Made by a program: the position numbers and the translations under genes. Under the pieces are notes generated by a model that worked only from the letters and a program-made list of their open reading frames with translations, searched no databases and was not told the origin of the DNA. A stretch of 64,000 nucleotides of DNA. It comes from CAXQZM01 sp964228455. Its GTDB lineage: Bacteria; Pseudomonadota; Alphaproteobacteria; UBA7985. The DNA is taken from assembly GCA_964228455.1 (NCBI GenBank), contig CAXQZM010000070.1, positions 12,423 to 76,422 on the forward strand. The letters run 5' to 3'. Below are positions 42,004 through 49,882 of this stretch, in pieces; position 1 is the stretch's first letter, and each line of letters begins with the position of its first letter.

Positions 42004-42034
42004 CCCTTGAAAGACTTTTTTTGAATCACCATTT
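42004..42034 (+). promoter_or_regulatory. Candidate sigma-32 (RpoH) promoter of hsp20
   Basis: CCCTTGAAA (42004-42012) is an exact match to the RpoH -35 element; after 15-16 nt CACCATTT (42027-42034) matches the -10 CCATNT. Predicted start about 42041, giving a leader of about 105 nt before the hsp20 ATG. Confidence 0.7.
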
Positions 42035-42040
42035 CTTAGT

Positions 42041-42146
42041 CACTGAATGATGCTAGCCTGCCGAATGAGGGGGTTACGCATCGGGCAGTGGGCGCCAAAT
42101 TTTTGGGTCCGTTATTAATGTCGCTTTAGAAAAAAGGATATGAACT
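42041..42146 (+). promoter_or_regulatory. ROSE-like RNA thermometer in the hsp20 leader
   Basis: The 3' hairpin pairs AUGUCG-(C)-UUU (42118-42127) with AAAGGAUAU (42133-42141 region) around loop AGAAA. This includes the ROSE hallmark UCGCU opposite the ribosome binding site AAGGA, with the G-G pair and bulged C, and it masks the site 8 nt before the ATG. Upstream, CCAA-AUUU-UUGG (about 42095-42106) can form a second hairpin, as in multi-hairpin ROSE elements. No folding program was run. The leader length (about 105 nt) fits the family. Confidence 0.62.
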
Positions 42147-42626
42147 ATGCCGACTTATGACTTTACTCCACTATTCCGCACAGCCGTTGGGTTCGATCGA
42201 ATGAGCAAATTGGCTGATCGAGCACTTCGTATGGATGAACAAGCTAGCGCTTATCCTCCATATAATATCGAGAAAGTGTCAGAAGATGACTACAGAATCA
42301 CTATGGCAGTTGCTGGTTTTGGAGATTCCGAAATAGATATAACGGTGCAAGAACACGTGCTAATCGTAAAAGCAAAGAAACAAAAAGCAGAGGACCAGTC
42401 TGATGCAAATTCGGTTTTTCTGCATCGTGGCATTGCCAATCGCTCCTTCGAACGTCGTTTCCAGCTAGCCGACCACATACAGGTCACAGATGCGCGCCTT
42501 CAGAATGGGCTGCTTCATATCGACTTGCTCCGTGAAGTCCCTGAGGCACTCAAACCAAGAAAAATTGAGATTAGCCAAACCTCTAAGGGTTCAAAATCAC
42601 GGGTGATTGAGAGCCAAGCAGCTTAA
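42147..42626 (+). CDS. Small heat shock protein, Hsp20/IbpA family
   Basis: Holdase chaperone forming oligomers on unfolding proteins. The 159-residue protein has an alpha-crystallin domain from about residue 36 (YPPYNIEKVSEDDYRITMAV) through NRSFERRFQLADHIQV and ARLQNGLLHIDLLREVPEA, followed by the RKIEI (IxI) motif at about 138-142 that docks on neighbours. Monocistronic: RpoH-type promoter, ROSE-like leader and a strong terminator are all visible, so both transcription and translation should respond to heat. Confidence 0.95.
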   Translation: MPTYDFTPLFRTAVGFDRMSKLADRALRMDEQASAYPPYNIEKVSEDDYRITMAVAGFGDSEIDITVQEHVLIVKAKKQKAEDQSDANSVFLHRGIANRSFERRFQLADHIQVTDARLQNGLLHIDLLREVPEALKPRKIEISQTSKGSKSRVIESQAA

Positions 42627-42647
42627 ACAAAGAGCACTATGATCAAG

Positions 42648-42673
42648 GAGGGAGCTCTAAAGCTCCCTTTTTT
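42648..42673 (+). terminator. Intrinsic terminator of hsp20
   Basis: GGGAGCT-CTAA-AGCTCCC (42650-42667) followed by six T's. Perfect 7-bp stem. Confidence 0.95.
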
Positions 42674-42744
42674 ACCCCGGGCTTAGCCAACCAGCAAGAT
42701 TGACCATTACGCACAGCCAAAGTGGACACCAATATATTGCTACC

Positions 42745-44556
42745 TTACTTTGTAGCTAACTCTTCTAGTTCCAACCACTCTAATTCGGAAGAATCCAAAG
42801 CTTTTGTCAAAGTTTCATGAGCCTCAGTAACTTGCGAAAATTTAATGGGATCATTTGTGTAGAGGCTAGGGTCTGAAAGTTTACGCTCTAGTGCTCTTAT
42901 TTTCTTTAGCAGGTCTGATATCTCTGCGGGTAAGATCTTAAGACGTGCTGATTGAGTGAATGTCAGGCCCGATTTCTCGTTCGATCGTCTAACTTCATTT
43001 TTTTCGCTGTTCGAGCTTTTTGAAGCTTTGTGAGGCTTGACCTTTATGCCCTTGGGAACCCACCCTCCTTGGGCGACCATATCACTAAAACCGCCAGCGA
43101 ATTTTTGCAAATTACCAGACCCATCAATCAACAGTGTCGAGGTTACAACTCTGTCTATAAAATCCCTGTCGTGTGAGACTAACAAAATAGTCCCCTCGTA
43201 TTCATCTAGCATCTCTTGCATTAAATCTAAGCTCTCAATATCCAAATCATTTGTTGGCTCATCAAGGATCAACAAATTCGAGGGATTTGCTAGTTTTTTG
43301 GCAAGTAGTAGTCGATTTTTCTCCCCACCTGATAGGCCTGATATGGGGCTTCGAACTTGATCATCTCCAAATCCAAAATCACGAAGATAGGTCACAACAT
43401 GTTTAGCTTTGCCTTGGACCACAATTGAGTCGCCGCCTACGTCAGCGATATAATCCCAGACTCGCTCTGAATCTTTAAGAGAGTCCCGACGTTGGTCTAC
43501 CCATGTGGGTTCTAAGTTTGTACCATGTTTTATGTTTCCGGAGTCTGTCTCTTCCTCGCCCATTAGTAGCCGAATAAGTGTAGTTTTTCCTGCTCCGTTA
43601 GGACCCACCAGCCCTACGCGATCGCCACGCGAGATTCTCAGATTAAAAGGCTTGAAAAGGGTCCGATTTCCAAAAACCTTCGAGATATTAAAAGCTTCGA
43701 TAACGCGCTTGCCACTAACTTGCCCTTGGTCAAGTTCGATTTTCATTACGCGCTCTTGTCGTTGATTGATGCGTCTTTGTTCTCTTAAATCGCCCAAACG
43801 ACGGAGACGACCCATATTCCGCCTTCTCCGCCCAGAAATTCCCTCAACAGACCAAACTCGTTCCTGCTCAATGAGCCGATCTAACTTGTGCTGTGCAACT
43901 TTTTCTTGCTCTATCAGTTCCAGAGACCACTCTTCAAAATAATGATAAGATTTATCGAGACGCTTAATCTTGCGTTGGTCCAACCAAAGCACACAGTTAG
44001 ATAGTCGCTCGAGAAACGCACGGTCATGCGAGATGGTTAACAAGGCACCTTCATAAGCGGCTAGGCGTGCCTCTAGCCATTCAATGGCGTGGATATCTAA
44101 GTGATTAGTAGGCTCATCAAGAAGCAAGATATCGGGCTGGCTTACTAAAACTTTGATCAAAGCCGCTTTGCGCGCTTCTCCGCCAGATAAGCTCCTAGGA
44201 TCACACCCAACATTTATGCCTAACTCGTCAGCCAAAAGAGCAACTCTGTAGTCATCTATGCTGGCCCCATCTTCGAGGCTCTCGATCATAAAGTGCCCAA
44301 CTGTTTCATAACCGCTAAAGTCTGGGTCTTGATCGAGGTATGCCATGTGCACCCCAGGTTGCACCCATCTCTCTCCACCGTCGGGCTCAATAATTCCAGC
44401 AATAGTCTTGAGAAGCGTAGATTTACCTGAACCGTTGCGACCAACTAAAACAGCGCGATCGCGCGCACCCATATGAAGCTCTAGATCTTGGAAGAGATGC
44501 GCTCGACCTAATTTGAAGGATAAATCCCGTAGAGATAGAATTGGAGGGGCGTTCAT
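42745..44556 (-). CDS. uup: ABC-F family ATPase (Uup-like)
   Basis: 603-residue soluble ABC-F protein with two nucleotide-binding domains and no membrane span. NBD1: GRNGSGKSTLLKTI (about 39-52), LSGGEARKAAL, LLLDEPTNHLDI. NBD2: GPNGAGKTTLIRLL (about 318-331), LSGGEKNRLLLA, LILDEPTNDLDI. The ABC-F linker between them is followed, after NBD2, by a basic segment and a C-terminal coiled coil (from about residue 535), the layout of Uup, which acts on ribosomes or branched DNA. Convergent with hsp20, separated by its terminator. Confidence 0.93.
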   Translation of the reverse strand: MNAPPILSLRDLSFKLGRAHLFQDLELHMGARDRAVLVGRNGSGKSTLLKTIAGIIEPDGGERWVQPGVHMAYLDQDPDFSGYETVGHFMIESLEDGASIDDYRVALLADELGINVGCDPRSLSGGEARKAALIKVLVSQPDILLLDEPTNHLDIHAIEWLEARLAAYEGALLTISHDRAFLERLSNCVLWLDQRKIKRLDKSYHYFEEWSLELIEQEKVAQHKLDRLIEQERVWSVEGISGRRRRNMGRLRRLGDLREQRRINQRQERVMKIELDQGQVSGKRVIEAFNISKVFGNRTLFKPFNLRISRGDRVGLVGPNGAGKTTLIRLLMGEEETDSGNIKHGTNLEPTWVDQRRDSLKDSERVWDYIADVGGDSIVVQGKAKHVVTYLRDFGFGDDQVRSPISGLSGGEKNRLLLAKKLANPSNLLILDEPTNDLDIESLDLMQEMLDEYEGTILLVSHDRDFIDRVVTSTLLIDGSGNLQKFAGGFSDMVAQGGWVPKGIKVKPHKASKSSNSEKNEVRRSNEKSGLTFTQSARLKILPAEISDLLKKIRALERKLSDPSLYTNDPIKFSQVTEAHETLTKALDSSELEWLELEELATK

Positions 44557-44638
44557 CGAAATTCCATGAAGGCAGACCTGTTAAACCGTCAATGATTTAA
44601 TCTAGAATTATCAATCAATTTAGCGAATAAGCATCCGC

Positions 44639-45415
44639 ATGCTTGAGCAATTTGTTGACCTAAGTCGCCATAATATCAAAAACGATAATTACGCGGCTAC
44701 CTGTCGATCTCGATTAGATTCTAAAGGCGTTCTTTGTTTGCCAAAATTTTTGAAGCCGGAAGTACTGCACGCATTAGTTGATGCGGCAGCAGAGGTGGAA
44801 AAACATGCATATTTTACCACATCAACGCACAATGTTTATTTAACGCCAAAGAATCCGGAGTTACCAAAAAGTCATGTGTTTAATCTGCAGGTAGTCTCAA
44901 CTAAAGGTTGTGTTTGTGATGATATAATTTCAGCTAACTCACCATTACGTCATATTTATAACAACGCTGACTTTAAAAAATTTATATGCCAAGTTGTCGG
45001 AGTAGATTCTCTTTTCCCTTACGAGGATCCGCTCTCATCCATCAACATTCACTATGCACCCAAGGGAAAGGAACTAGGATGGCATTTTGATAACTCAGAG
45101 TTCGCAATCACACTTCTTCTACAGGCGCCAGAAGCGGGCGGAGAGTATCATTATATTAAAGATTTAAGAGATGCTAATGCTGGCGAAATGAACTTTGAGG
45201 GGGTTAAAGCAGCATTAGAGGGAAGGCTTGAACCCACAGTTCTCCCAATAGAGCCTGGAACTCTCGTGCTCTTTCGAGGTCGAAACTCATTGCACAGGGT
45301 TACACCAACAAAAGGAAAGATTTCCCGCTATTTGGTTGTACTAGCATACAATGGAAAGCCCGGGGTGAGCCTCTCAGAAACTGCTCGTCAAACATTCTAT
45401 GGGCGCGTTGTTTGA
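44639..45415 (+). CDS. 2OG-Fe(II) oxygenase of the BesD/HalD-like group
   Basis: 258-residue non-heme iron oxygenase. The facial triad appears as GWHFDNSEFAITLLLQAPEA (HxD, about residues 141-143) and the distal His in NSLHRVTP (about 221), with SRYLVVLAYNGKPG supplying the 2-oxoglutarate Arg, and an LVLFRGRNSLH strand. The pattern EFAITLLLQAPEAGGEYHY and the final YGR match the family that includes free amino-acid halogenases BesD/HalD and ArpA-like hydroxylases. Because Asp is kept, hydroxylation rather than halogenation is expected. Substrate unknown, probably a free amino acid or small molecule. Single gene, divergent from uup. Confidence 0.72.
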   Translation: MLEQFVDLSRHNIKNDNYAATCRSRLDSKGVLCLPKFLKPEVLHALVDAAAEVEKHAYFTTSTHNVYLTPKNPELPKSHVFNLQVVSTKGCVCDDIISANSPLRHIYNNADFKKFICQVVGVDSLFPYEDPLSSINIHYAPKGKELGWHFDNSEFAITLLLQAPEAGGEYHYIKDLRDANAGEMNFEGVKAALEGRLEPTVLPIEPGTLVLFRGRNSLHRVTPTKGKISRYLVVLAYNGKPGVSLSETARQTFYGRVV

Positions 45416-45551
45416 CTCTCGTGAACTAAATCCTTAAGGGGCGCCGATGCTTCAAATTCGTGGTGTGTAACACCATGTTCGAGAAGGTATTCGAACCCCC
45501 TGCTTGGCGAAGGCTCGCTCAGTGGGGTTATTTTGCTTGTGAGGTTTTGGC

Positions 45552-46973
45552 TTGTTCCAAGGACTTTCGGAAAGATTAGAAGGTGTATTCGGCGGACTCC
45601 GTCGGAAGGCCAGGTTAACTGAGGCCGACGTAACCGCCGCCTTGCGCGAAGTTCGTCTTGCTTTGCTGGAGGCGGATGTAGCATTGCCAGTGGTTAAAGA
45701 CCTTATGGCTCGCGTTAAAGAGGCTGCCGTAGGTGCTAACCTCGTTAAGAAAATTTCCCCAGATCAGTTAGTTGTAAAAATAGTTAACGACGAACTTGTC
45801 AAAACATTGGGTGATACGATCCATCCCCTCACAGAAGCCAGCGCGCCTCCAACCATTTTTTTAATGGCTGGTCTACAAGGATCGGGTAAAACAACAACTT
45901 CGGCTAAGCTTGGGCTAAAATTTACAAAAGATCGTAAACGGGTTTTGCTGGCATCATTGGACACTCGCCGTCCTGCTGCTCAAGAACAACTAAAAATTTT
46001 AGGGAAACAGACCGGAGTTAACAGCCTGCCGATTGTACCAGGAGAGACGCCGCTTCAGATTGCAAAGCGTGCTCAAACAATAGCGGCGCTTGAAGGCTAC
46101 GACATACTTATCTTGGACTCCGCTGGGCGGCTCTCGATTGATGATGAATTAATGAACGAGCTAGTTGGTGTTCGCGACGCTACCGCTCCGCACGAAACAC
46201 TTCTTGTTGCAGATGCAATGACTGGTCAAGATGCGGTTAATACCGCGAAAATATTTGAAGAGCGAATAGGGGTAACGGGTCTAGTTCTAACGCGAGTGGA
46301 CGGGGACGCGCGAGGAGGTGCAGCCCTTTCTATGAGGGCCATAACCGGTAAGCCAGTCAAGCTTCTCGGCACAGGTGAAAAAATGGACGCGCTTGAGGAG
46401 TTTCACCCAACTCGCATTGCGTCTCGCATCCTAGGCATGGGCGATGTAGTATCACTCGTTGAGAAAGCACAGGAACTTCAGGAAGAAGGTGAAGCGGAAC
46501 GGTTGCAGGCAAAACTTTCTAAAGGTCAGTTCGACTTGAATGATATGGCAGACCAAATGAAAAAAATTTCAAAGCTCGGTGGCATTGGTGGGCTTATGTC
46601 TATGATGCCTGGCATGGGTGGCATGAAAAAACAATTAGAGGCCGCCAAAGACCAGATAAATGATAAAGTGGTGTCTCGACAGCTTGCTATGATCTCATCC
46701 ATGACCCCAGGTGAAAGAGCTAAGCCCGAAATTTTAAAGGCTAAGCGCAAGCAACGCATAGCCTCAGGGTCCGGTACGTCGGTGGCAGATCTCAACAAAT
46801 TGCTAAAGCAACATCAGGGTATGGCCAAAATGATGAAAAAGGTCAGCAAACAATCTCGAAGAGGCGGAATGCCACAAATGCCCTCAGAACTCGAAGTTGG
46901 AGACCTCTCCCAACTCGGAAACCTGAAAGGCCTGACAGGCAAATTGCCTAAAGGCTTTCCATTCAAACGCTAA
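45552..46973 (+). CDS. ffh: Signal recognition particle protein Ffh (SRP54)
   Basis: Targets nascent inner-membrane proteins. The 473-residue protein starts at a TTG (MFQGLSERLEGVFGGLRRKA with the N domain); GLQGSGKTT (about 107-115) is G1 of the GTPase, DTRRPAAQEQLK and TRVDGDARGGAALSM follow, and the M domain (from about residue 325) is rich in Met (MSMMPGMGGMKK) and binds the SRP RNA encoded at 27.3 kb. No ATG gives the family N-terminus, so TTG is required. A leader with several hairpins precedes it. rpsP follows after 24 nt. Confidence 0.96.
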   Translation: MFQGLSERLEGVFGGLRRKARLTEADVTAALREVRLALLEADVALPVVKDLMARVKEAAVGANLVKKISPDQLVVKIVNDELVKTLGDTIHPLTEASAPPTIFLMAGLQGSGKTTTSAKLGLKFTKDRKRVLLASLDTRRPAAQEQLKILGKQTGVNSLPIVPGETPLQIAKRAQTIAALEGYDILILDSAGRLSIDDELMNELVGVRDATAPHETLLVADAMTGQDAVNTAKIFEERIGVTGLVLTRVDGDARGGAALSMRAITGKPVKLLGTGEKMDALEEFHPTRIASRILGMGDVVSLVEKAQELQEEGEAERLQAKLSKGQFDLNDMADQMKKISKLGGIGGLMSMMPGMGGMKKQLEAAKDQINDKVVSRQLAMISSMTPGERAKPEILKAKRKQRIASGSGTSVADLNKLLKQHQGMAKMMKKVSKQSRRGGMPQMPSELEVGDLSQLGNLKGLTGKLPKGFPFKR

Positions 46974-46997
46974 ATCCAACAAAAAAGGAAGACAAAC

Positions 46998-47387
46998 ATG
47001 GCACTAAAAATTCGTTTAGCACGAGCAGGGGCAAAAAAACGCCCATACTACCGCGTCGTCGTGGCTGATAGCCGCATGCCTCGCGATGGTCGCTTTATCG
47101 AGCGTGTGGGTTCATATAACCCAATGGTCCCTAAAGATCATGACGAGCGGCTTACGTTAGATGGCGAAAAAATTGCGGAATGGGTGGAAAAAGGAGCTCG
47201 ACCAACCGACCGAGTTGCGCGATTGATGTCACAGGCTGGATTAGGTGAGGCTCCAGCCATTCCCCAGCAAACTAAGCAAAATCAGCCCAAGAAAAAAGCC
47301 CAAGAACGCGCTGAGGAAAAGGCACAAAAAGTAGCAGAAGCAGCGGCAGCTGAAGAAGCACCAGCTGAAGAAGCGCCAGCTGAGTAA
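46998..47387 (+). CDS. rpsP: 30S ribosomal protein S16 with Ala/Glu-rich C-terminal tail
   Basis: 129 residues: the core LKIRLARAGAKKRPYYRVVVADSR-like start, RDGRFIERVGSYNP and ARPTDRVARLMSQAG end near residue 90, normal S16. The remaining ~40 residues form a charged, low-complexity tail with tandem EEAPA repeats. Such tails occur in alphaproteobacterial S16. In relatives rimM-trmD-rplS follow; here a terminator and hslV do. Directly downstream of ffh. Confidence 0.95.
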   Translation: MALKIRLARAGAKKRPYYRVVVADSRMPRDGRFIERVGSYNPMVPKDHDERLTLDGEKIAEWVEKGARPTDRVARLMSQAGLGEAPAIPQQTKQNQPKKKAQERAEEKAQKVAEAAAAEEAPAEEAPAE

Positions 47388-47425
47388 ACAAAAATAGTAC
47401 ACGCCGAAACATTAGTGGCGCGGTT

Positions 47426-47468
47426 GTCTCCTGATTATTTAACCGAGGTAATTAGGAGACTATTTTTT
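47426..47468 (+). terminator. Intrinsic terminator after rpsP
   Basis: GTCTCCT (47426-47432) pairs with AGGAGAC (47454-47460) around a 21-nt loop, followed by TATTTTTTAT. Loop is long, so strength is uncertain. Confidence 0.75.
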
Positions 47469-47554
47469 ATCCTGAGTAAACTTTTGAGGCACGATTCTAT
47501 GAAATTAGATTGCGGAAACTGTTTGTCTCATCTCAGATAGAGCTAAATTAGCGA

Positions 47555-47586
47555 CCCTTGACCTTGAGGCTCTGGTTGCCCACTTT
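47555..47586 (+). promoter_or_regulatory. Candidate sigma-32 promoter of hslVU
   Basis: CCCTTGACC (47555-47563) and, 15 nt later, CCCACTTT (47579-47586) resemble the RpoH consensus CTTGA-N-CCCATNT with one inserted base at the -10. Transcription would start about at the hslV ATG, implying a very short leader or a downstream start. Confidence 0.45.
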
Positions 47587-47592
47587 CGATTA

Positions 47593-48147
47593 ATGAACAT
47601 GAGCACTGATCAAACTATGCATGCCACAACTATCCTAACGGTTAGAAAAGGCAATCAAATTGTGGTCGCTGGAGACGGACAAGTTTCGATGGGCCCCACG
47701 ATCGTAAAAGGCACTGCGCGCAAAGTAAGAAGGCTAGGAAAGACAAACGAAATCATTACAGGTTTTGCCGGAGCGACTGCTGACGCGTTCACGCTATTTG
47801 AATTGCTGGAATCCAAGCTAGAAAAACACAGTGGCCAATTGATGCGAGCAGCTGTTGAATTAGCAAAAGAATGGCGACAAGACCGAATGCTACGGAGGCT
47901 GGAGGCATTACTAATTGTCGTCGACAAGGAGCATAGTTTAATGATTTCTGGAACGGGGGATGTGCTTGATTCGGAAGATGGCATCATAGCGATTGGATCA
48001 GGTGGAAACTATGCGCTCGCCGCCGCCCGAGCACTTTCAGATCAAGATATGACTGCGGAGGAGATAGCTCGTAAGGCCATGAAAATCGCTGGAGATATCT
48101 GTGTGTACACTAATCATAGCCTAGTTATTGAGACCATTAACCTCTAA
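47593..48147 (+). CDS. hslV: ATP-dependent protease subunit HslV
   Basis: Proteolytic component of HslUV, a threonine peptidase. The 184-residue protein carries the processing site with catalytic Thr at about residues 12-13 (HATTILTVRKGNQIVVAGDGQ region), VKGTARKVRRL, FAGATADAFTLFELLE and GSGGNYALAAARAL. Alternative starts (47599, 47617) also precede the Thr, since family members have a short cleaved propeptide. Followed by hslU after 42 nt. Confidence 0.95.
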   Translation: MNMSTDQTMHATTILTVRKGNQIVVAGDGQVSMGPTIVKGTARKVRRLGKTNEIITGFAGATADAFTLFELLESKLEKHSGQLMRAAVELAKEWRQDRMLRRLEALLIVVDKEHSLMISGTGDVLDSEDGIIAIGSGGNYALAAARALSDQDMTAEEIARKAMKIAGDICVYTNHSLVIETINL

Positions 48148-48189
48148 CCCGACAGTACGCCTGTAACGCGACCAAACGAAATTATTCTT

Positions 48190-49497
48190 ATGAAATCTGC
48201 TGCTTACACACCTCGAGAAATTGTTCACGAGTTAGATCGTCACATTGTTGGGCAGCTTGAGGCAAAGCGGGCCGTAGCAATTGCACTTCGAAATCGATGG
48301 CGTCGCCAGCAGCTAGATGAAGCGCTCGCGGAAGAGGTGACCCCAAAGAATATTCTTATGATTGGGCCAACGGGATGCGGCAAAACTGAGATTGCACGGC
48401 GTTTGGCAAAATTAGCCGATGCACCGTTCACAAAAATAGAAGCCACAAAATTCACCGAAGTTGGTTATGTAGGTAGAGATGTAGAATCAATTATCAGGGA
48501 CTTGGTTGAGGTAGGCATAAAGCAGACTCGTGATACTCAAATGAAATCAGTTAGGGCTGCTGCCGAAGATGCTGCAGAAGATCGGGTTCTTGATGTTTTT
48601 GTAGGTGCGACTGCCAGCGAAGAAACTCGACAAAAATTTCGAAAAAAGCTTCGTCAAGGCGATCTTAATGACAAAGAAATAGAAATAGAGATCCTTGATA
48701 AAAAGAGCGGTCTGCCAACCATGGATATCCCGGGGATGCCTGGCGGACAAGTTGGTATGCTAGATCTTGGCGATCTACTTGGATCTAAAGGAAGACCAAC
48801 CAAACGTAAGATGGCCGTCAAAACAGCGCTCGAAGCCGTTACCGAAGAAGAGGCTGACAAACGATTAGATCAAGAAAGTCTGCAGGCTGAAGCAATAAGT
48901 TCTGTTGAAAATAACGGGATCGTTTTCATCGATGAAATCGATAAGATTGCTATAAGTGAACAAAGGGGCGGAGGCGCTGTTAGCAGGGAAGGAGTCCAAC
49001 GTGATCTTCTTCCACTGATTGAAGGCACACAAGTTTCAACAAAGCACGGCATAGTAAAAACGGATCATATTCTTTTCATAGCCTCGGGTGCCTTTCATCT
49101 ATCCAAACCGAGCGACTTATTACCAGAGTTACAAGGTAGGCTCCCGATACGTGTAGAACTAACAGCACTTAGCAAAGAGGACTTCCGCAGAATTCTAGCC
49201 GATACTGAGCATTCCTTGTTGAAACAGTATCGTGCGCTCCTGGGCACTGAAGGTTTATCAGTAAAATTTTCAGAAGAAGCTATAGACCGACTTGCGGAGC
49301 TTTCCTTCAACATCAACGAAAGTGTCGAGAATATCGGTGCCAGGCGACTGGCAACAGTTATGGAAAGACTTTTGGAAGATATCTCTTTCACTGCGCCTGA
49401 TAAGGGCGAGGATAGTATCCTAATCGACCGTGCTTTAGTTGATGAACGTGTTGGTATCCTTAGTGATCAAACAGATCTAAGTAGATTTATCCTCTAA
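48190..49497 (+). CDS. hslU: ATP-dependent protease ATPase subunit HslU
   Basis: AAA+ unfoldase of HslUV. The 435-residue protein has Walker A GPTGCGKT (59-66), GYVGRDVESIIRDL with the pore loop, an I domain (about 110-225) with GMPGGQVGMLDL, Walker B NGIVFIDEIDKIA, the sensor ASGAFHLSKPSDL, and C-terminal NIGARRLATVMERLLED, ending LSRFIL, the conserved HslV-docking tail. Standard length. Its 3' end overlaps the convergent XRE gene by 21 bp. Confidence 0.97.
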   Translation: MKSAAYTPREIVHELDRHIVGQLEAKRAVAIALRNRWRRQQLDEALAEEVTPKNILMIGPTGCGKTEIARRLAKLADAPFTKIEATKFTEVGYVGRDVESIIRDLVEVGIKQTRDTQMKSVRAAAEDAAEDRVLDVFVGATASEETRQKFRKKLRQGDLNDKEIEIEILDKKSGLPTMDIPGMPGGQVGMLDLGDLLGSKGRPTKRKMAVKTALEAVTEEEADKRLDQESLQAEAISSVENNGIVFIDEIDKIAISEQRGGGAVSREGVQRDLLPLIEGTQVSTKHGIVKTDHILFIASGAFHLSKPSDLLPELQGRLPIRVELTALSKEDFRRILADTEHSLLKQYRALLGTEGLSVKFSEEAIDRLAELSFNINESVENIGARRLATVMERLLEDISFTAPDKGEDSILIDRALVDERVGILSDQTDLSRFIL

Positions 49498-49773
49498 AGC
49501 TCTAAGCTTCTTTAACTTTTTATTTCGAAGCTTTTCGTCGTTACCGGCTAACTTCACGGCTATTGGTTCTTTCGTTTTTTTCACTTTTAGGCCATCAAAA
49601 TCGTATCGGCCCTGACGCAAGGCCCAGCAGGCCAGCGCCATAGATCTGGGTATGGAATGACCTTGCTTCTCATAATTCTGGAACATTCGCAACTTTAAGC
49701 CAAGGGCAAGAGCAGCCTCACTTTGGGTTAAGGCCAATGCTTTGCGCCAGATCTTTAGACCCGCGCCAGTCAT
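49477..49773 (-). CDS. XRE-family HTH regulator (98 residues)
   Basis: Small DNA-binding protein. From the ATG at 49773 it begins MTGAGLKIWRKALALTQSEAALALGLKLRMFQNYEKG-like Cro/C1 HTH (helix-turn-helix about residues 14-40), followed by SIPRSMALACWALRQGRYDFDG and a very basic C-terminal tail (KKTKEP...RNKKLKKLRALEDK). Upstream codons in frame would add an implausible hydrophobic N-terminus. Two inverted repeats lie 43-94 bp upstream, between it and the divergent small ORF, so autoregulation is likely. The stop lies within the 3' end of hslU. No toxin-antitoxin partner is recognisable. Confidence 0.82.
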   Translation of the reverse strand: MTGAGLKIWRKALALTQSEAALALGLKLRMFQNYEKQGHSIPRSMALACWALRQGRYDFDGLKVKKTKEPIAVKLAGNDEKLRNKKLKKLRALEDKST

Positions 49774-49815
49774 ATTAGAGTGTTTCTTAAATGCCACGTT
49801 CTTTTCACCAAATTT

Positions 49816-49834
49816 ATATGCAATACTTGCGTAT
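49816..49834. promoter_or_regulatory. Operator-like inverted repeat 1 (ATATGCA-N5-TGCGTAT)
   Basis: Arms ATATGCA and TGCGTAT (one mismatch) around a 5-nt centre. Same architecture as repeat 2, 33 bp away start to start, in the divergent gap between the XRE gene and the 48-residue ORF. Confidence 0.65.
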
Positions 49835-49848
49835 TTTTTGAGGTTAAT

Positions 49849-49867
49849 ATATGCATAATGTGCATAT
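49849..49867. promoter_or_regulatory. Operator-like inverted repeat 2 (ATATGCA-N5-TGCATAT)
   Basis: Perfect 7-bp arms ATATGCA and TGCATAT around a 5-nt centre TAATG. It ends 15 bp before the ATG of the 48-residue ORF and is the better-conserved copy of the pair. Confidence 0.7.
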
Positions 49868-49882
49868 TTTGAGAGTAACAGT

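Noticed and set aside
45470..45500. Partial tRNA-like T-loop (GGTTCGAATA on the minus strand)
   Set aside because: No acceptor or anticodon stems; it is one of the hairpins upstream of ffh.
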